Positions 47,705 through 55,901 of a DNA stretch of 64,000 nt are shown here, piece by piece. The notes under the pieces were generated by a model that was not told the DNA's origin, made no database searches, and saw nothing but the letters and a program-made list of their open reading frames with translations. Numbering within the stretch: the stretch's first letter is position 1; each line of letters starts with the position of its first letter. A program made the translations under genes and the position numbers. The DNA is taken from positions 346,223-410,222 of the forward strand of contig JAJXVB010000001.1 in assembly GCA_021782365.1 (NCBI GenBank). Reading direction: 5' to 3'. This DNA comes from Pseudomonadota bacterium. Its GTDB lineage: Bacteria > Pseudomonadota > Gammaproteobacteria > Burkholderiales > Gallionellaceae.

Positions 47705-49003
47705 ATGGAAAATCTGAACTACATCTCATCGGACCAGATCGGCTCCTCGCATTACCTGAAGAGCGTGACTGAACTGGGGAACGAGAAGCGCATGGTGACC
47801 ACCCGCGACATCTATTCCTCCGCAAACATCAAGCTCGTCGCCGCAGGCACGCGCTTCGACAGCTCGCTATACGAGAAGCTGCTGAACCACAAGCTGCTGC
47901 CGGCCCTGGATCAGTGCCTCAGCATAGAAAATGCGGTCTCATCATCTAGCCTCAAGAAAGAAGCAACGCTCATCCTGCAGCAGGATCCTCGCCTGAAATC
48001 CATGAGGAACGCGATAAACGGGGGCGAAGAAAACTTTCTTTCACTCATCTCCAGAATACCGCTCAATCCGGCCATCGCCTTCAAGCTGACCGTCATGCGG
48101 GAAAAAAGCCATGACCTGTTCCAGCACAGTCTGTTTGTGGCGATGGTGACCAGCTATATCGGAATGCAGATGGGACTCAGCGGAAAGCAGCTCGAGAACA
48201 TGGCAACGGCGGGGCTGCTCCACGACATGAGCATCATGCACGTAAACCCGGACCTTCTCGAGCCTTCCTATCGCATGAGCGACACCGAGCGCAACCACTT
48301 GTACGCCCATCCTTTGACTGCATGGATGATCCTCAACGAATACGAGGAATATCCGAAGGAAGTGCTGGATGCCATACTGCAGCACCATGAACGCCTGGAC
48401 GGCAGCGGATACCCGCGCGGCCTGAAAGAAGATTCCATCAGCCTGCCCGGACAGATCCTGGCGGTATCCGAAATCATCGCAGGAAGACACGACCAAAGCG
48501 GCGAATATCAAAGGCTGCGCCTGGGAACCATCCTGAAATTCAATTCGAAGCGCTATGGACTGCGCATGATCGGACATCTCAAGGTGTTCTACCAGGAGGA
48601 TGGAGGGTCTTTCACCTGCACCGATGAAGACAAGATGCGCATCGTCGCGAGGCTCGACAAATTGAACCTCATCTTGGAGGACTGGAAGGCGCGCGCGATA
48701 TCGGGCACTGACGCGATGCTCGGCTTCCTGCAGGGTCGCATGAATTCGCTGAAGCTGGAGCTGAAGGAAGTAGGATTGATCACGGGCATCGATGGCACGG
48801 TCATGGAGCTCGTGAACAACGAGCCGCAAACATGCGCGGAAATCGACGTTCTGGTGACAGAAGCGATCTGGAGGCTGAAGGAGATTCACGCCGAAATCAG
48901 GAGGCGCTGGCCGAAAATCGAAAATGAAGAAGCGTCGCCGCAATATCGGGCAGTCAGAAGCTGGATCCTGGATGTCGAAAAAATCCTCAATGAGAATCCT
49001 TGA
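47705..49003 (+). CDS. HD-GYP domain protein, probable c-di-GMP phosphodiesterase with a variant HD motif
   Basis: A 432-residue cytoplasmic protein. The unusual N-terminal region (about 1-130) is followed by an HD-GYP domain: HSLFVAMV, LLHDMSIMHVNPDLL, the YAHPLTAWMIL His, and the specific HHERLDGSGYPRG. The usual HDIGKI segment reads HDMSIM, so the HD pair is kept but the lysine implicated in catalysis is lost. The ATG follows GAGGGAATTCCCGTC. It is 84 bases after bcsG, on the same strand, and may tune the c-di-GMP that activates BcsA; this link is inference. Confidence 0.85.
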   Translation: MENLNYISSDQIGSSHYLKSVTELGNEKRMVTTRDIYSSANIKLVAAGTRFDSSLYEKLLNHKLLPALDQCLSIENAVSSSSLKKEATLILQQDPRLKSMRNAINGGEENFLSLISRIPLNPAIAFKLTVMREKSHDLFQHSLFVAMVTSYIGMQMGLSGKQLENMATAGLLHDMSIMHVNPDLLEPSYRMSDTERNHLYAHPLTAWMILNEYEEYPKEVLDAILQHHERLDGSGYPRGLKEDSISLPGQILAVSEIIAGRHDQSGEYQRLRLGTILKFNSKRYGLRMIGHLKVFYQEDGGSFTCTDEDKMRIVARLDKLNLILEDWKARAISGTDAMLGFLQGRMNSLKLELKEVGLITGIDGTVMELVNNEPQTCAEIDVLVTEAIWRLKEIHAEIRRRWPKIENEEASPQYRAVRSWILDVEKILNENP

Positions 49004-49057
49004 GCGCAAGTTGCATCTCCATTCATCACCGAAAGCAACCCATTCAAATCGGGCTTG

Positions 49058-49088
49058 AATATAACAAAATATAACTTCATAATATAAC
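49058..49088. repeat. Three AATATAAC repeats before the RelE-like toxin gene
   Basis: AATATAAC occurs at 49058-49065, 49068-49075 and 49081-49088, ending just before the ATG at 49090. Spacings of 10 and 13 bases place them along one side of the helix approximately, as expected for an autoregulatory operator or overlapping -10 elements. Confidence 0.55.
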
Positions 49089-49089
49089 C

Positions 49090-49350
49090 ATGCCATACGA
49101 GATACTCATCAGACCTCAGGCAAGAAAAATGCTGCAAAGCCTTTCAAGGACGGATCGAATTCGGCTGACCGAGAAGATCGTTCTCCTTGGCGAAGATCCT
49201 GATGATCCGGGATTGGATGTGAAGCCATTGGAAGGTGAACCTTATTACAGGTTGAGGGTGGGCAATTGGCGCGTGATATTCGATCGTCAGGATGAGGTCA
49301 AGATCATTGCAATCGAAAAGATCAGACCTCGCGGAGATGTTTATAAATGA
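49090..49350 (+). CDS. RelE-family toxin (HigB/RelE-like)
   Basis: An 86-residue RelE/ParE-fold toxin: MPYEILIRPQARKMLQSLSRTDRIRLTEKI, GLDVKPLEGEPYYRLRVGNWRVIFDRQDE, and a C-terminal IIAIEKIRPRGDVYK. The LRVGNWRVIF strand and final R/Y residues are the usual mRNA-interferase features. It is followed by an Xre antitoxin (ATGA overlap), so toxin precedes antitoxin as in higBA. It would cleave translated mRNA at the ribosome when the antitoxin is lost. Confidence 0.88.
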   Translation: MPYEILIRPQARKMLQSLSRTDRIRLTEKIVLLGEDPDDPGLDVKPLEGEPYYRLRVGNWRVIFDRQDEVKIIAIEKIRPRGDVYK

Positions 49351-49673
49351 AACTGCAGACAATCAAGTCGCTGGATGGAAAGGATGAGTACGTGCTGCTT
49401 CCCATGCCGGTATACAAGGCGCTCAAGGAAAGGATAGAAAATAAAATTTCGACGCTAAATGCCGCGAAAAAAACGGCAGAAGAATATGTTCCGTTTGTCC
49501 TTGAAGACTATCTCGACAATCCTGTATCGCTTGCAAGAATCCGGGCGAAGCTGACGCAAAAGGAACTGGCAAGGCGCCTTAAAGTGACGCAGGCCTACAT
49601 CAGCAAGATCGAGCGCTCGGATAAGGTCTCGCCCAAATTTCTCGAGCGCGTGCATTCCGTATTGAAGTTATAA
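49347..49673 (+). CDS. Xre-family HTH antitoxin
   Basis: A 108-residue protein. The C-terminal helix-turn-helix (LARIRAKLTQKELARRLKVTQAYISKIERSDKVSPKFLERV, split around residue 85) is preceded by about 60 residues that probably wrap the toxin. Overlap of the start with the toxin stop supports the pair. It likely represses its own operon by binding the AATATAAC repeats upstream; this last point is inference. Confidence 0.88.
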   Translation: MKLQTIKSLDGKDEYVLLPMPVYKALKERIENKISTLNAAKKTAEEYVPFVLEDYLDNPVSLARIRAKLTQKELARRLKVTQAYISKIERSDKVSPKFLERVHSVLKL

Positions 49674-49697
49674 ACTTTTGCATGCAAGACCCGGCAG

Positions 49698-49907
49698 TCA
49701 GCGCTTGAGCGGGGAGAGCAGGCCCTTCAGACCGTTGTGGTCGATCTCCTGCATGAGAGCCAACAGGCGCCCGATCTCGCCTTCTGGGAATCCGGTCCTT
49801 GCGAACCAGTTGAGATAGTTTCCCGGCAGGTCGCAGATCATCGTTCCCTTGTATTTTCCGTAAGGCATCGCGGTCTCGACCAGCTTTTCGAGGTCCTTGG
49901 GTTCCAT
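49698..49907 (-). CDS. DUF3820 family protein
   Basis: A 69-residue protein with the family signature MPYGKYKGTMICDLPGNYLNWFARTGFPEGEIGRLLALMQEI. The function is not established; the family is sometimes named for a putative quorum-sensing-regulated virulence factor. The first eight codons (MEPKDLEK) are mirrored in a second, broken copy beside hsdR at 50873-50932. It is a single gene with no coupled neighbour. Confidence 0.8.
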   Translation of the reverse strand: MEPKDLEKLVETAMPYGKYKGTMICDLPGNYLNWFARTGFPEGEIGRLLALMQEIDHNGLKGLLSPLKR

Positions 49908-49952
49908 AGTTTGGTTTGCGATAGGTCAGCGCCTGATGTTCTTTTCTGGCGC

Positions 49953-50231
49953 TCAACCGTATACCTTGTCGTGGCTGCCGATATCGATGAGGAGGATTTC
50001 TTGTTCCGTGATTTGCAGCGTGAGGGTGATGCGGTAACTGTAGGTGATGCTCACAGCCTGCATGCCCTGAAGTTTCCCTGAAAGGGGATGAAGGCGAAGG
50101 GATGGCTGGAAGGGGTCGTCAGCCAGTTTCGAAAGGGTTTCAGCGAGGCGGGGGCGCAGGTTGGGATGTCTGGATAGGAACTTGCGGGCGCGACGGTCGA
50201 AGAAGGCGGTGGTGGACAGGGTCCAGGTCAT
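49953..50231 (-). CDS. YafQ/RelE-like mRNA interferase toxin
   Basis: A 92-residue toxin: FFDRRARKFLSRHPNLRPRLAETLSKL, then LRLHPLSGKLQGMQAVSITYSYRITLTLQI and IDIGSHDKVYG. The LxGxLxGxxAxSIxYxYRI core and terminal HDxVYG are hallmarks of the YafQ/YoeB-like subgroup. The start overlaps the Phd/YefM-type antitoxin stop (ATGA at 50228-50231). Confidence 0.87.
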   Translation of the reverse strand: MTWTLSTTAFFDRRARKFLSRHPNLRPRLAETLSKLADDPFQPSLRLHPLSGKLQGMQAVSITYSYRITLTLQITEQEILLIDIGSHDKVYG

Positions 50232-50500
50232 GCCGAAGGTTCGCTGTCCAGATGCTTGAGCAGGGCTTTGACGCTGGCGTGACGGGTGACACGGCCGGCC
50301 TTGGCATCCTCGAGCGAGGCCTTGATGCGGGCAAGTGCCGCTTCTTCCTGCGTCTCGATGAGTTCACTGTAGCGCTCCTCGGTCAATACCACGTATTGCA
50401 GGCGATTGTTCTTGATGATGTGGACCGGACCCTGCGAGAGCGCCTCATCGACGGCCGCCATTCCGCGGCGCTTGATTTCCTGGGCGGGAACGATGTTCAT
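50228..50500 (-). CDS. Phd/YefM-like antitoxin
   Basis: A 90-residue protein. The N-terminal Phd/YefM fold reads MNIVPAQEIKRRGMAAVDEALSQGPVHIIKNNRLQYVVLTEERYSELI, divided near residue 34, and the charged C-terminal tail would neutralise the toxin. Antitoxin precedes toxin, the usual order. The ATG at 50500 is preceded by AGGAGTC, supporting translation. Confidence 0.87.
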   Translation of the reverse strand: MNIVPAQEIKRRGMAAVDEALSQGPVHIIKNNRLQYVVLTEERYSELIETQEEAALARIKASLEDAKAGRVTRHASVKALLKHLDSEPSA

Positions 50501-50575
50501 GTGGACTCCTATACTGATTAAGGCACCAATTAAAGCACTTTAAATGGTATTGATCAAGTGGCTCATGCCGCCGAA

Positions 50576-50815
50576 TTAGCCGTCGTTTTGAATGGTTGCA
50601 TTTTTTGCAACAGTTGCCTCCTGCTACAATTCACCTTCCTTGTAAATGTTGCGCAAGTGGCGGGAGATCACGGACTTGTCCCGGCCAAACAATTCAGCAA
50701 TTTGTTGCAGATTTAGCCAGAGCGTGTCCCGTTCCAACCTGACTTCGGTTGAAATCGAGCCATCGGCGGATTGGTAGATCGCGACGGGAATGGAAGAATC
50801 GGTTTGGGGCTGCAT
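50576..50815 (-). pseudogene. RhuM-family fragment, N-terminal, broken by stops
   Basis: The frame reads an RhuM N-terminus (VAIYQSADGSISTEVRLERD, LNLQQIAELFGRDKSVISRHLRNIYKEGEL), then TAG at 50624, and continues with recognisable RhuM sequence QEATVAKNATIQNDG before a TAA at 50576. The rest of the gene is missing. It is a decayed relic beside hsdR; RhuM genes often accompany type I restriction loci. Confidence 0.8.
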
Positions 50816-50872
50816 GGGTCGGACATTCAGGGATGGCAGACAAAGGCATCATATGGAGCGATCGCTCTCCCG

Positions 50873-50932
50873 TCAATTTTGCTCTTGCGACAAGGCATCG
50901 CTGACCAGCTTTACGAGGTCCTTGGGTTCCAT
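50873..50932 (-). pseudogene. Truncated DUF3820 copy
   Basis: Nineteen codons reading MEPKDLVKLVSDALSQEQN, starting 8 bases after the hsdR stop. The first part matches the DUF3820 gene at 49698-49907 at the DNA level (the GAGGTCCTTGGGTTCCAT segment is shared), then homology ends. It suggests DUF3820 once followed this hsdR and was lost. Confidence 0.65.
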
Positions 50933-50939
50933 GTCACGC

Positions 50940-53900
50940 TTAAGCGCCCTCTGTGCTCCAGTTTTCAGACAGGCGTTCGGCCTGATCCATCACGAGCTGG
51001 ATGGCCTTCTCCTGCATGTCGGGAGGATACTTGAATCGCCGCAATGTGATCCTGACCAGATTGCGAAGCTTAGCGCGGACGCTCTCACGCTTCTGCCAAT
51101 CCACCGTGGTGCTATTGCGCAGCTTGTCGGTCAGCTCATGGGCGATCTTTTTCAGGATGTCGTCGCCCAATTCTCTTACCGCGCTTTCGTTTTCTGCAAG
51201 CGCATCATAGAAGGCAAGCTCCGATTCGTTGAGCCCGAGGTCTTCGCCGCGCTTCGCCGCCTCGCGAAATTCCTTGGCCATCTCGATCAGCTCTTCGATG
51301 ACCTGCGCGCTTTCTATCGCCCGGTTCCTATAGCGGTTCAATGCGATCATCAGCCTTTCGCTGAATTTCTTTTCCAGCACGACATTGGTTCTGCTGCGCG
51401 ACCTGATCTCGTCGTTGAGCAGCTTCTGCAACAGCTCCACTGCAAAATTTCGCAAAGGCAACTGGCGAACTTCTTCCAGGAATGCATCGGACAGGATGCC
51501 GATGTCCGGGCGGTCCAGGCCTGCGAGCTTGAAGATATCGTCCACGCCTCCGGCCACCACTGCATTGTCGAGTATCTGCTTGAGCACCGCGTGCTTCTTT
51601 TCCTCCGAGAGCTTCCTGTCTGTCTCCGTCGCCTTCGCAATCACGCTCTTGATCGCCTGGAAGAATGCGATCTCCTCTCGCAATTCAATCGCTTCGTCCA
51701 TTGTGCCGCATAAGGAGAAAGCCTTCGTTATGCCCAGGACAACATCGAACCAGCGCTTCTTTCCGTCCTCCAATCCCAGCACAAAGTTGGCGGCAGGCAG
51801 CAGCAGGCTCGTTGCCCGGGTTTTGTAATGAGAATAGTCGAAGTCATTCAGAAGACTCTGCGCGACTTCCATCAGCTCCTTGAGTTTTGCGAGCGCCTCG
51901 GCCGCATTCAGCGTCGGAAGTCCTTTGCCATGGCTTTCGGTATAGGTCCTGAGCGCACGCCTCAACTCTGCTGCGATGCCGATGTAGTCGACGACGAGCC
52001 CGCCTTCCTTGTCGCGGAACACCCGGTTGACGCGGGCGATCGCCTGCATCAGGTTGTGATCCTTCATCGGCTTGTCGACATACATGGTCGAGAGGCATGG
52101 CACATCGAAGCCTGTGAGCCACATGTCGCGCACGATCACGAGCTTCAAGGGGTCTTCGAATTTCTTGAAGCGCTTCTCGAGCTCCTTCTTCGTCGCCGCA
52201 TTGTAGATGTGCGGGCGCAGGAGCTCCGTGTCGGCGGCGGAGCCGGTCATGATCACCTTGATTGCGCCCTGTTTGGGATCGGTGCTGTGCCACTCAGGCT
52301 TGATCGCAACGATGGCGTTATAGAGATGCACGCAGATCTCGCGGCTCATCGCGACGATCATGGCCTTGCCTTCGACCGATGCATTGCGCGCCTCGAAATG
52401 CTTGACGATGTCCTCTGCGACCTCCCTGATCCTGGCTTCCGCGCCCACCAGCTTTTCAAGCGCGGCCCATCTCGATTTCGCCGCCTCCCTGATCGCGACG
52501 TTCTCCTCGTCCTCGAAGACTTCCTCGATGTCGCCGTCTATCTTCTCTATCTCTTCCTGGTTCACATCGAGCTTCGCGAGCCTGCTCTCGTAATAGATCG
52601 GCACGGTCGCGCCGTCGTCGACCGCATCCTGTATGTCGTAGATGCTGACATAGTCTCCGAACACAGCCCGGGTGTCCTTGTCCTCGGTCTCTATCGGCGT
52701 CCCGGTGAATCCGACGAAGGTCGCATTCGGCAGCGCATCGTGCAGATGCTTTGCGAATCCGTATTTGTATTTCCCGGACTTTTTGTCCAGCGTCGCCCCG
52801 AATCCGTATTGGGAGCGGTGCGCCTCATCTGCGATCACGACGATGTTGGTGCGGTCCGATAGCCTCGGGAATACATCCTCATCGGGGCCTGGAGAAAATT
52901 TCTGGACCGTGGTGAAGATGATGCCGCCGGAAGTTTTCTCTGAGAGCAGCGCCTTCAAATCATCGCGATTTTCCGCCTGCCGCGGGGTGTCCTTGAACAT
53001 GGAGCGTGCGCCGACGAAAATCTGATAGAGCTGGCCGTCCAGATCGTTCCTGTCCGTCACCACGACGAGGGTGGGATTTTTCATTTCCTTCTGCTGCATC
53101 AATTTGCCTGCAAAGCACACCATAGAGATGCTCTTCCCAGACCCCTGCGTGTGCCAGACGATGCCGCCCTTGCGCTCGCCCGATTCCCTGGTCGATGCGC
53201 TCACGGTCTCCTTGACGACTTCCCTCACCGCATGGAACTGATGATAGCCGGCGATCTTCTTGATGACGCCGTGGTTCTCCTGCTCGAACAAAATGAAGAA
53301 GCGCAGGTAATCGAGCAGAAGCTCAGGATCGAAAAATCCCCTGACCACTTTCTCGAGCTCGTATTCGAGCAGCGGCTTGTCCTTCTCGTTTTTGATGGTC
53401 CTCCACGGAAGGAACCGCTCCTTGTCCGAAGTCAGGGAACCTATCCTCGCGTGTATGCCGTCCGAGATCACGAGCGCCTCGTTGCAGACGAAGAGGTCAG
53501 GGATTTCATTCTTGTAGGTTTCGAGCTGATTGAATGCTGACCAGATGTCCGCCTGTTCGGCTGCAGGATTCTTGAGTTCGATCACCGCGACGGGAATGCC
53601 GTTGATGAAGCACACGAGATCGGGGCGCCTTGGCTGCTTCGCGCCCTGAACCGTGAACTGGTTGACCACGAGGAAGCGGTTGTTTTCCGGATTCTCGAAA
53701 TCGATCAGCCTGACCCGATCGCCGCGCTTCTCGCCATTCTTCTCGATCTCGACCGGTAGCCCTTCTATCATCGCCTCGTGAAAGCTGCGGTTGCTCTGGA
53801 TCAGAGAGGGCTCTTGCAGCTTCATCACGCGATGCAGCACTTCTTCAAGATTCGATTCCGGGATTCCGGGATTGATGCGCTTTAACGAATCGAGCAATCG

Positions 53901-54041
53901 CCCCGTCAGCATCACCTGTTTGTAATCGGCTCTCTCGGGATTGCCGCTGTCGGGCGCGATGTCCGGCCCATGGCAATATTCCCAGCCGGTGTCCTGGAAC
54001 CATTTGAGAGCGAGTTGTTCGAGGTGGTCTTCGGTAATCAA
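50940..54041 (-). CDS. hsdR: Type I restriction enzyme R subunit
   Basis: A protein of about 1033 residues. The N-terminal nuclease domain has the PD-(D/E)xK core in RPDLVCFINGIPVAVIELKN. The SF2 motor has Walker A in HTQGSGKSISMV, the DEAH box in VVIADEAHRSQYG, and later DMWLTGFDVPCLSTMYVDKP and QAIARVNRVF. A helical C-terminus binds the methylase core. The start is probably TTG at 54041 (overlapping the RhuM-like stop, with a GGGGGCGGG purine tract upstream); reading further upstream enters the RhuM gene out of frame. The active motifs look intact. Confidence 0.93.
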   Translation of the reverse strand: MITEDHLEQLALKWFQDTGWEYCHGPDIAPDSGNPERADYKQVMLTGRLLDSLKRINPGIPESNLEEVLHRVMKLQEPSLIQSNRSFHEAMIEGLPVEIEKNGEKRGDRVRLIDFENPENNRFLVVNQFTVQGAKQPRRPDLVCFINGIPVAVIELKNPAAEQADIWSAFNQLETYKNEIPDLFVCNEALVISDGIHARIGSLTSDKERFLPWRTIKNEKDKPLLEYELEKVVRGFFDPELLLDYLRFFILFEQENHGVIKKIAGYHQFHAVREVVKETVSASTRESGERKGGIVWHTQGSGKSISMVCFAGKLMQQKEMKNPTLVVVTDRNDLDGQLYQIFVGARSMFKDTPRQAENRDDLKALLSEKTSGGIIFTTVQKFSPGPDEDVFPRLSDRTNIVVIADEAHRSQYGFGATLDKKSGKYKYGFAKHLHDALPNATFVGFTGTPIETEDKDTRAVFGDYVSIYDIQDAVDDGATVPIYYESRLAKLDVNQEEIEKIDGDIEEVFEDEENVAIREAAKSRWAALEKLVGAEARIREVAEDIVKHFEARNASVEGKAMIVAMSREICVHLYNAIVAIKPEWHSTDPKQGAIKVIMTGSAADTELLRPHIYNAATKKELEKRFKKFEDPLKLVIVRDMWLTGFDVPCLSTMYVDKPMKDHNLMQAIARVNRVFRDKEGGLVVDYIGIAAELRRALRTYTESHGKGLPTLNAAEALAKLKELMEVAQSLLNDFDYSHYKTRATSLLLPAANFVLGLEDGKKRWFDVVLGITKAFSLCGTMDEAIELREEIAFFQAIKSVIAKATETDRKLSEEKKHAVLKQILDNAVVAGGVDDIFKLAGLDRPDIGILSDAFLEEVRQLPLRNFAVELLQKLLNDEIRSRSRTNVVLEKKFSERLMIALNRYRNRAIESAQVIEELIEMAKEFREAAKRGEDLGLNESELAFYDALAENESAVRELGDDILKKIAHELTDKLRNSTTVDWQKRESVRAKLRNLVRITLRRFKYPPDMQEKAIQLVMDQAERLSENWSTEGA

Positions 54042-54442
54042 TTCCCGCCCCCTGCCAACATATTGTTCAGCGTGTAGCCGCGTGTCAGGTGTTCGCGCAG
54101 GGTACGGGTGGCCCATTGGCGGAACAGCACCGCCCGTTTCGAACTGACCCGATAACCGACTGAAATGATCGCATCGAGGTTGTAGTGTTTCACCCGCCGG
54201 GTGACCCGGCGCTTGCCCTCCTGGCGAACTACCGAGGAATCCTCGGCAGTTGCCTCTTCGCTCAACTCCCCGTCGGAAAAAATGTTTTTCAGGTGCAGGC
54301 TGATGTTATCCGCCGAGGTTTCGAACAAATCCGCCATCTGCCGCTGAGAAAGCCAGACGGTATCGCGCTCGGCATCCAACCTGACTTCCACCGGCTGCCC
54401 CGCGTCTTGGAAGATCACCAGCTCGACTTTGTCGTTGTTCAT
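54038..54442 (-). CDS. RhuM-like protein, short form
   Basis: A 134-residue version of the RhuM/virulence-associated family: VIFQDAGQPVEVRLDAERDTVWLSQRQMADLFETSADNISLHLKNIF, then RRVTRRVKHYNLDAIISVGYRVSSKRAVLFRQWATRTLREHLTRGYTLNN. Full-length RhuM proteins are about 330 residues, so the C-terminal half is absent, but the frame is clean and ends overlapping the hsdR start. It may be a functional short regulator or a truncation that became fused to the hsdR 5' end. Confidence 0.72.
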   Translation of the reverse strand: MNNDKVELVIFQDAGQPVEVRLDAERDTVWLSQRQMADLFETSADNISLHLKNIFSDGELSEEATAEDSSVVRQEGKRRVTRRVKHYNLDAIISVGYRVSSKRAVLFRQWATRTLREHLTRGYTLNNMLAGGGN

Positions 54443-54509
54443 GGACTATCCCTCATCGATCCCGCCCGCCTCCATCTCCAGCAACTCCTTCAGCGCGCGC
54501 CACCTCTTT

Positions 54510-54647
54510 CAGCACCACCTGTTTGTAATCCGCGCGCTCAGGCGCATCGCCATCTGGCGCAATATCCGGACCATGGCAATATTCCCATCCGGCATCCTGA
54601 AACCAGGTAAGCGCGAGCTGTTCGAGGTCGTCTTCAGTAATAACCAT
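54510..54647 (-). pseudogene. Second hsdR 5' fragment (46 codons)
   Basis: MVITEDDLEQLALTWFQDAGW...ADYKQVVL matches the N-terminus of the complete HsdR; I count 37 identities in 44 aligned residues. After KQVVL the homology stops abruptly. In another frame the sequence then reads RALKELLEMEAGGIDEG-stop, which looks like the 3' end of a different gene preceding rhuM. This is the original hsdR start of the hsdM-hsdS-fic operon, cut by recombination. Confidence 0.8.
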
Positions 54648-54690
54648 TTATTATCAATAAGATAATTGTCATGCATACATCAAAACTTGT

Positions 54691-54776
54691 GTCTCGCGTA
54701 TTAAACAATTCCCGCTTTTCGTCTCATATTTTATATAAAGTGAGACAAATATCAGCTAATCATTCACCCGTGAGAC
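54691..54776. promoter_or_regulatory. TGAGAC-type inverted and direct repeats upstream of the hsdR fragment
   Basis: GTCTCA at 54721-54726 and TGAGAC at 54741-54746 form an inverted repeat around an AT-rich core (TATTTTATATAAAG). A further TGAGAC is at 54771-54776 and a near match GTCTCG at 54691-54696. This 130-base gap between fic and the hsdR remnant is the only sizeable non-coding stretch in the hsd operon and probably holds a regulated promoter. Confidence 0.45.
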
Positions 54777-55901
54777 TCAAATAACTCTCCTGCCTTCAGC
54801 GACATTGATTAATTCGCGGAATGCATAAATTCCCGGCCTGCGACCTTTCCCATCTCGCAGCGTATGAAGCAATCCATCCTCCCGCAACATCGCAAGAATG
54901 CGGGCTGCGGTTGGCTTGGGTATCGCGGACTTCTCGGTAAAATCGGGCGCTTTGAATATCGGGCTCTGGAACATGAAGTCCACAGCCCGAATGGCATGTT
55001 GCGAATGGGTGAGGTCAACTACCTGGCGTTTGACCTTTTCATATAGCGCAAGAATAGCCCTCGCCTTTTGCTCGTTTTCGGCAGATTGCTCGACGATCCC
55101 TTCAAGAAAGAATGCACACCAATCAGTCCAGGCATCATCGCGCGAAACGGAACGCAAGCGTTCCTGATAAGTTTCGCGGTGCGCTTCCAGATATCCGCTC
55201 ATATAAAAATCGGGGCTACTGAGTACTTTTTTCTTATGCAAGAAAAGAGGAATAAGCATCCGCCCCAAGCGGCCATTTCCATCCCTGAAAGGGTGCAGCG
55301 CCTCGAATTCAATATGCACGATGGCAAGTTGCACCAAGGGGTCCAGTTCGCCATCACCATTCATATAAGCTTCCCATGCATCCATTCCCGAACCAAGCTG
55401 TGCGGGTGCAATCGGCACGAAACTAGCCTCTTCAATACGGCATCCCTTGGGGCCGATCCAATTCTGATCCGTGCGAAAGCTTCCCGGTGTTTGATCTTTT
55501 CCGCGTACTCCCTGCATGAGCAGATGGTGAGCCTGTCGAACCAGATGCTGGGATAGCGGCCGCTCCTTCAATTCCGCAACACAAGATCGTAGTGCAACCC
55601 GGTAATTCAGGATTTCCTCGGCATCATCACGCTTAGGCTGGGTGACATCTGCGGGCTCGCCGCCCGCTTCAATCTCCAGCACCTCGCCCATCGTAACGTG
55701 CGTGCCTTCGATCTTGGACGAGAGCACTGCTTCCTGCGTGGTCAATGGCGACAACAGCACCGAAGCATTGGGAATCGCAGACAGTAAACCATCGTAACGC
55801 GCCAGACCGGCATTGGCTTTGCCGATCAAAGGGATCAAGCTTTTCCAGTTGAGCTCAGCAGGCGGAAACTTTCCGAGGTGGTAAAGAACGGGTTGCGTCA
55901 T
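54777..55901 (-). CDS. Fic-domain AMPylase-like protein
   Basis: A 374-residue Fic protein. The N-terminal region holds the inhibitory helix motif SSKIEG (S/TxxxEG, class II autoinhibition), the Fic active site is HPFRDGNGRLGR at about residue 200, and the C-terminus has a winged-helix-like segment (KSAIPKPTAARILAMLREDGLL). All catalytic residues are present. It probably modifies a protein with AMP; the target is unknown. Its start overlaps the hsdS stop by 4 bases, so it is translated as part of the type I restriction operon. Confidence 0.92.
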   Translation of the reverse strand: MTQPVLYHLGKFPPAELNWKSLIPLIGKANAGLARYDGLLSAIPNASVLLSPLTTQEAVLSSKIEGTHVTMGEVLEIEAGGEPADVTQPKRDDAEEILNYRVALRSCVAELKERPLSQHLVRQAHHLLMQGVRGKDQTPGSFRTDQNWIGPKGCRIEEASFVPIAPAQLGSGMDAWEAYMNGDGELDPLVQLAIVHIEFEALHPFRDGNGRLGRMLIPLFLHKKKVLSSPDFYMSGYLEAHRETYQERLRSVSRDDAWTDWCAFFLEGIVEQSAENEQKARAILALYEKVKRQVVDLTHSQHAIRAVDFMFQSPIFKAPDFTEKSAIPKPTAARILAMLREDGLLHTLRDGKGRRPGIYAFRELINVAEGRRVI

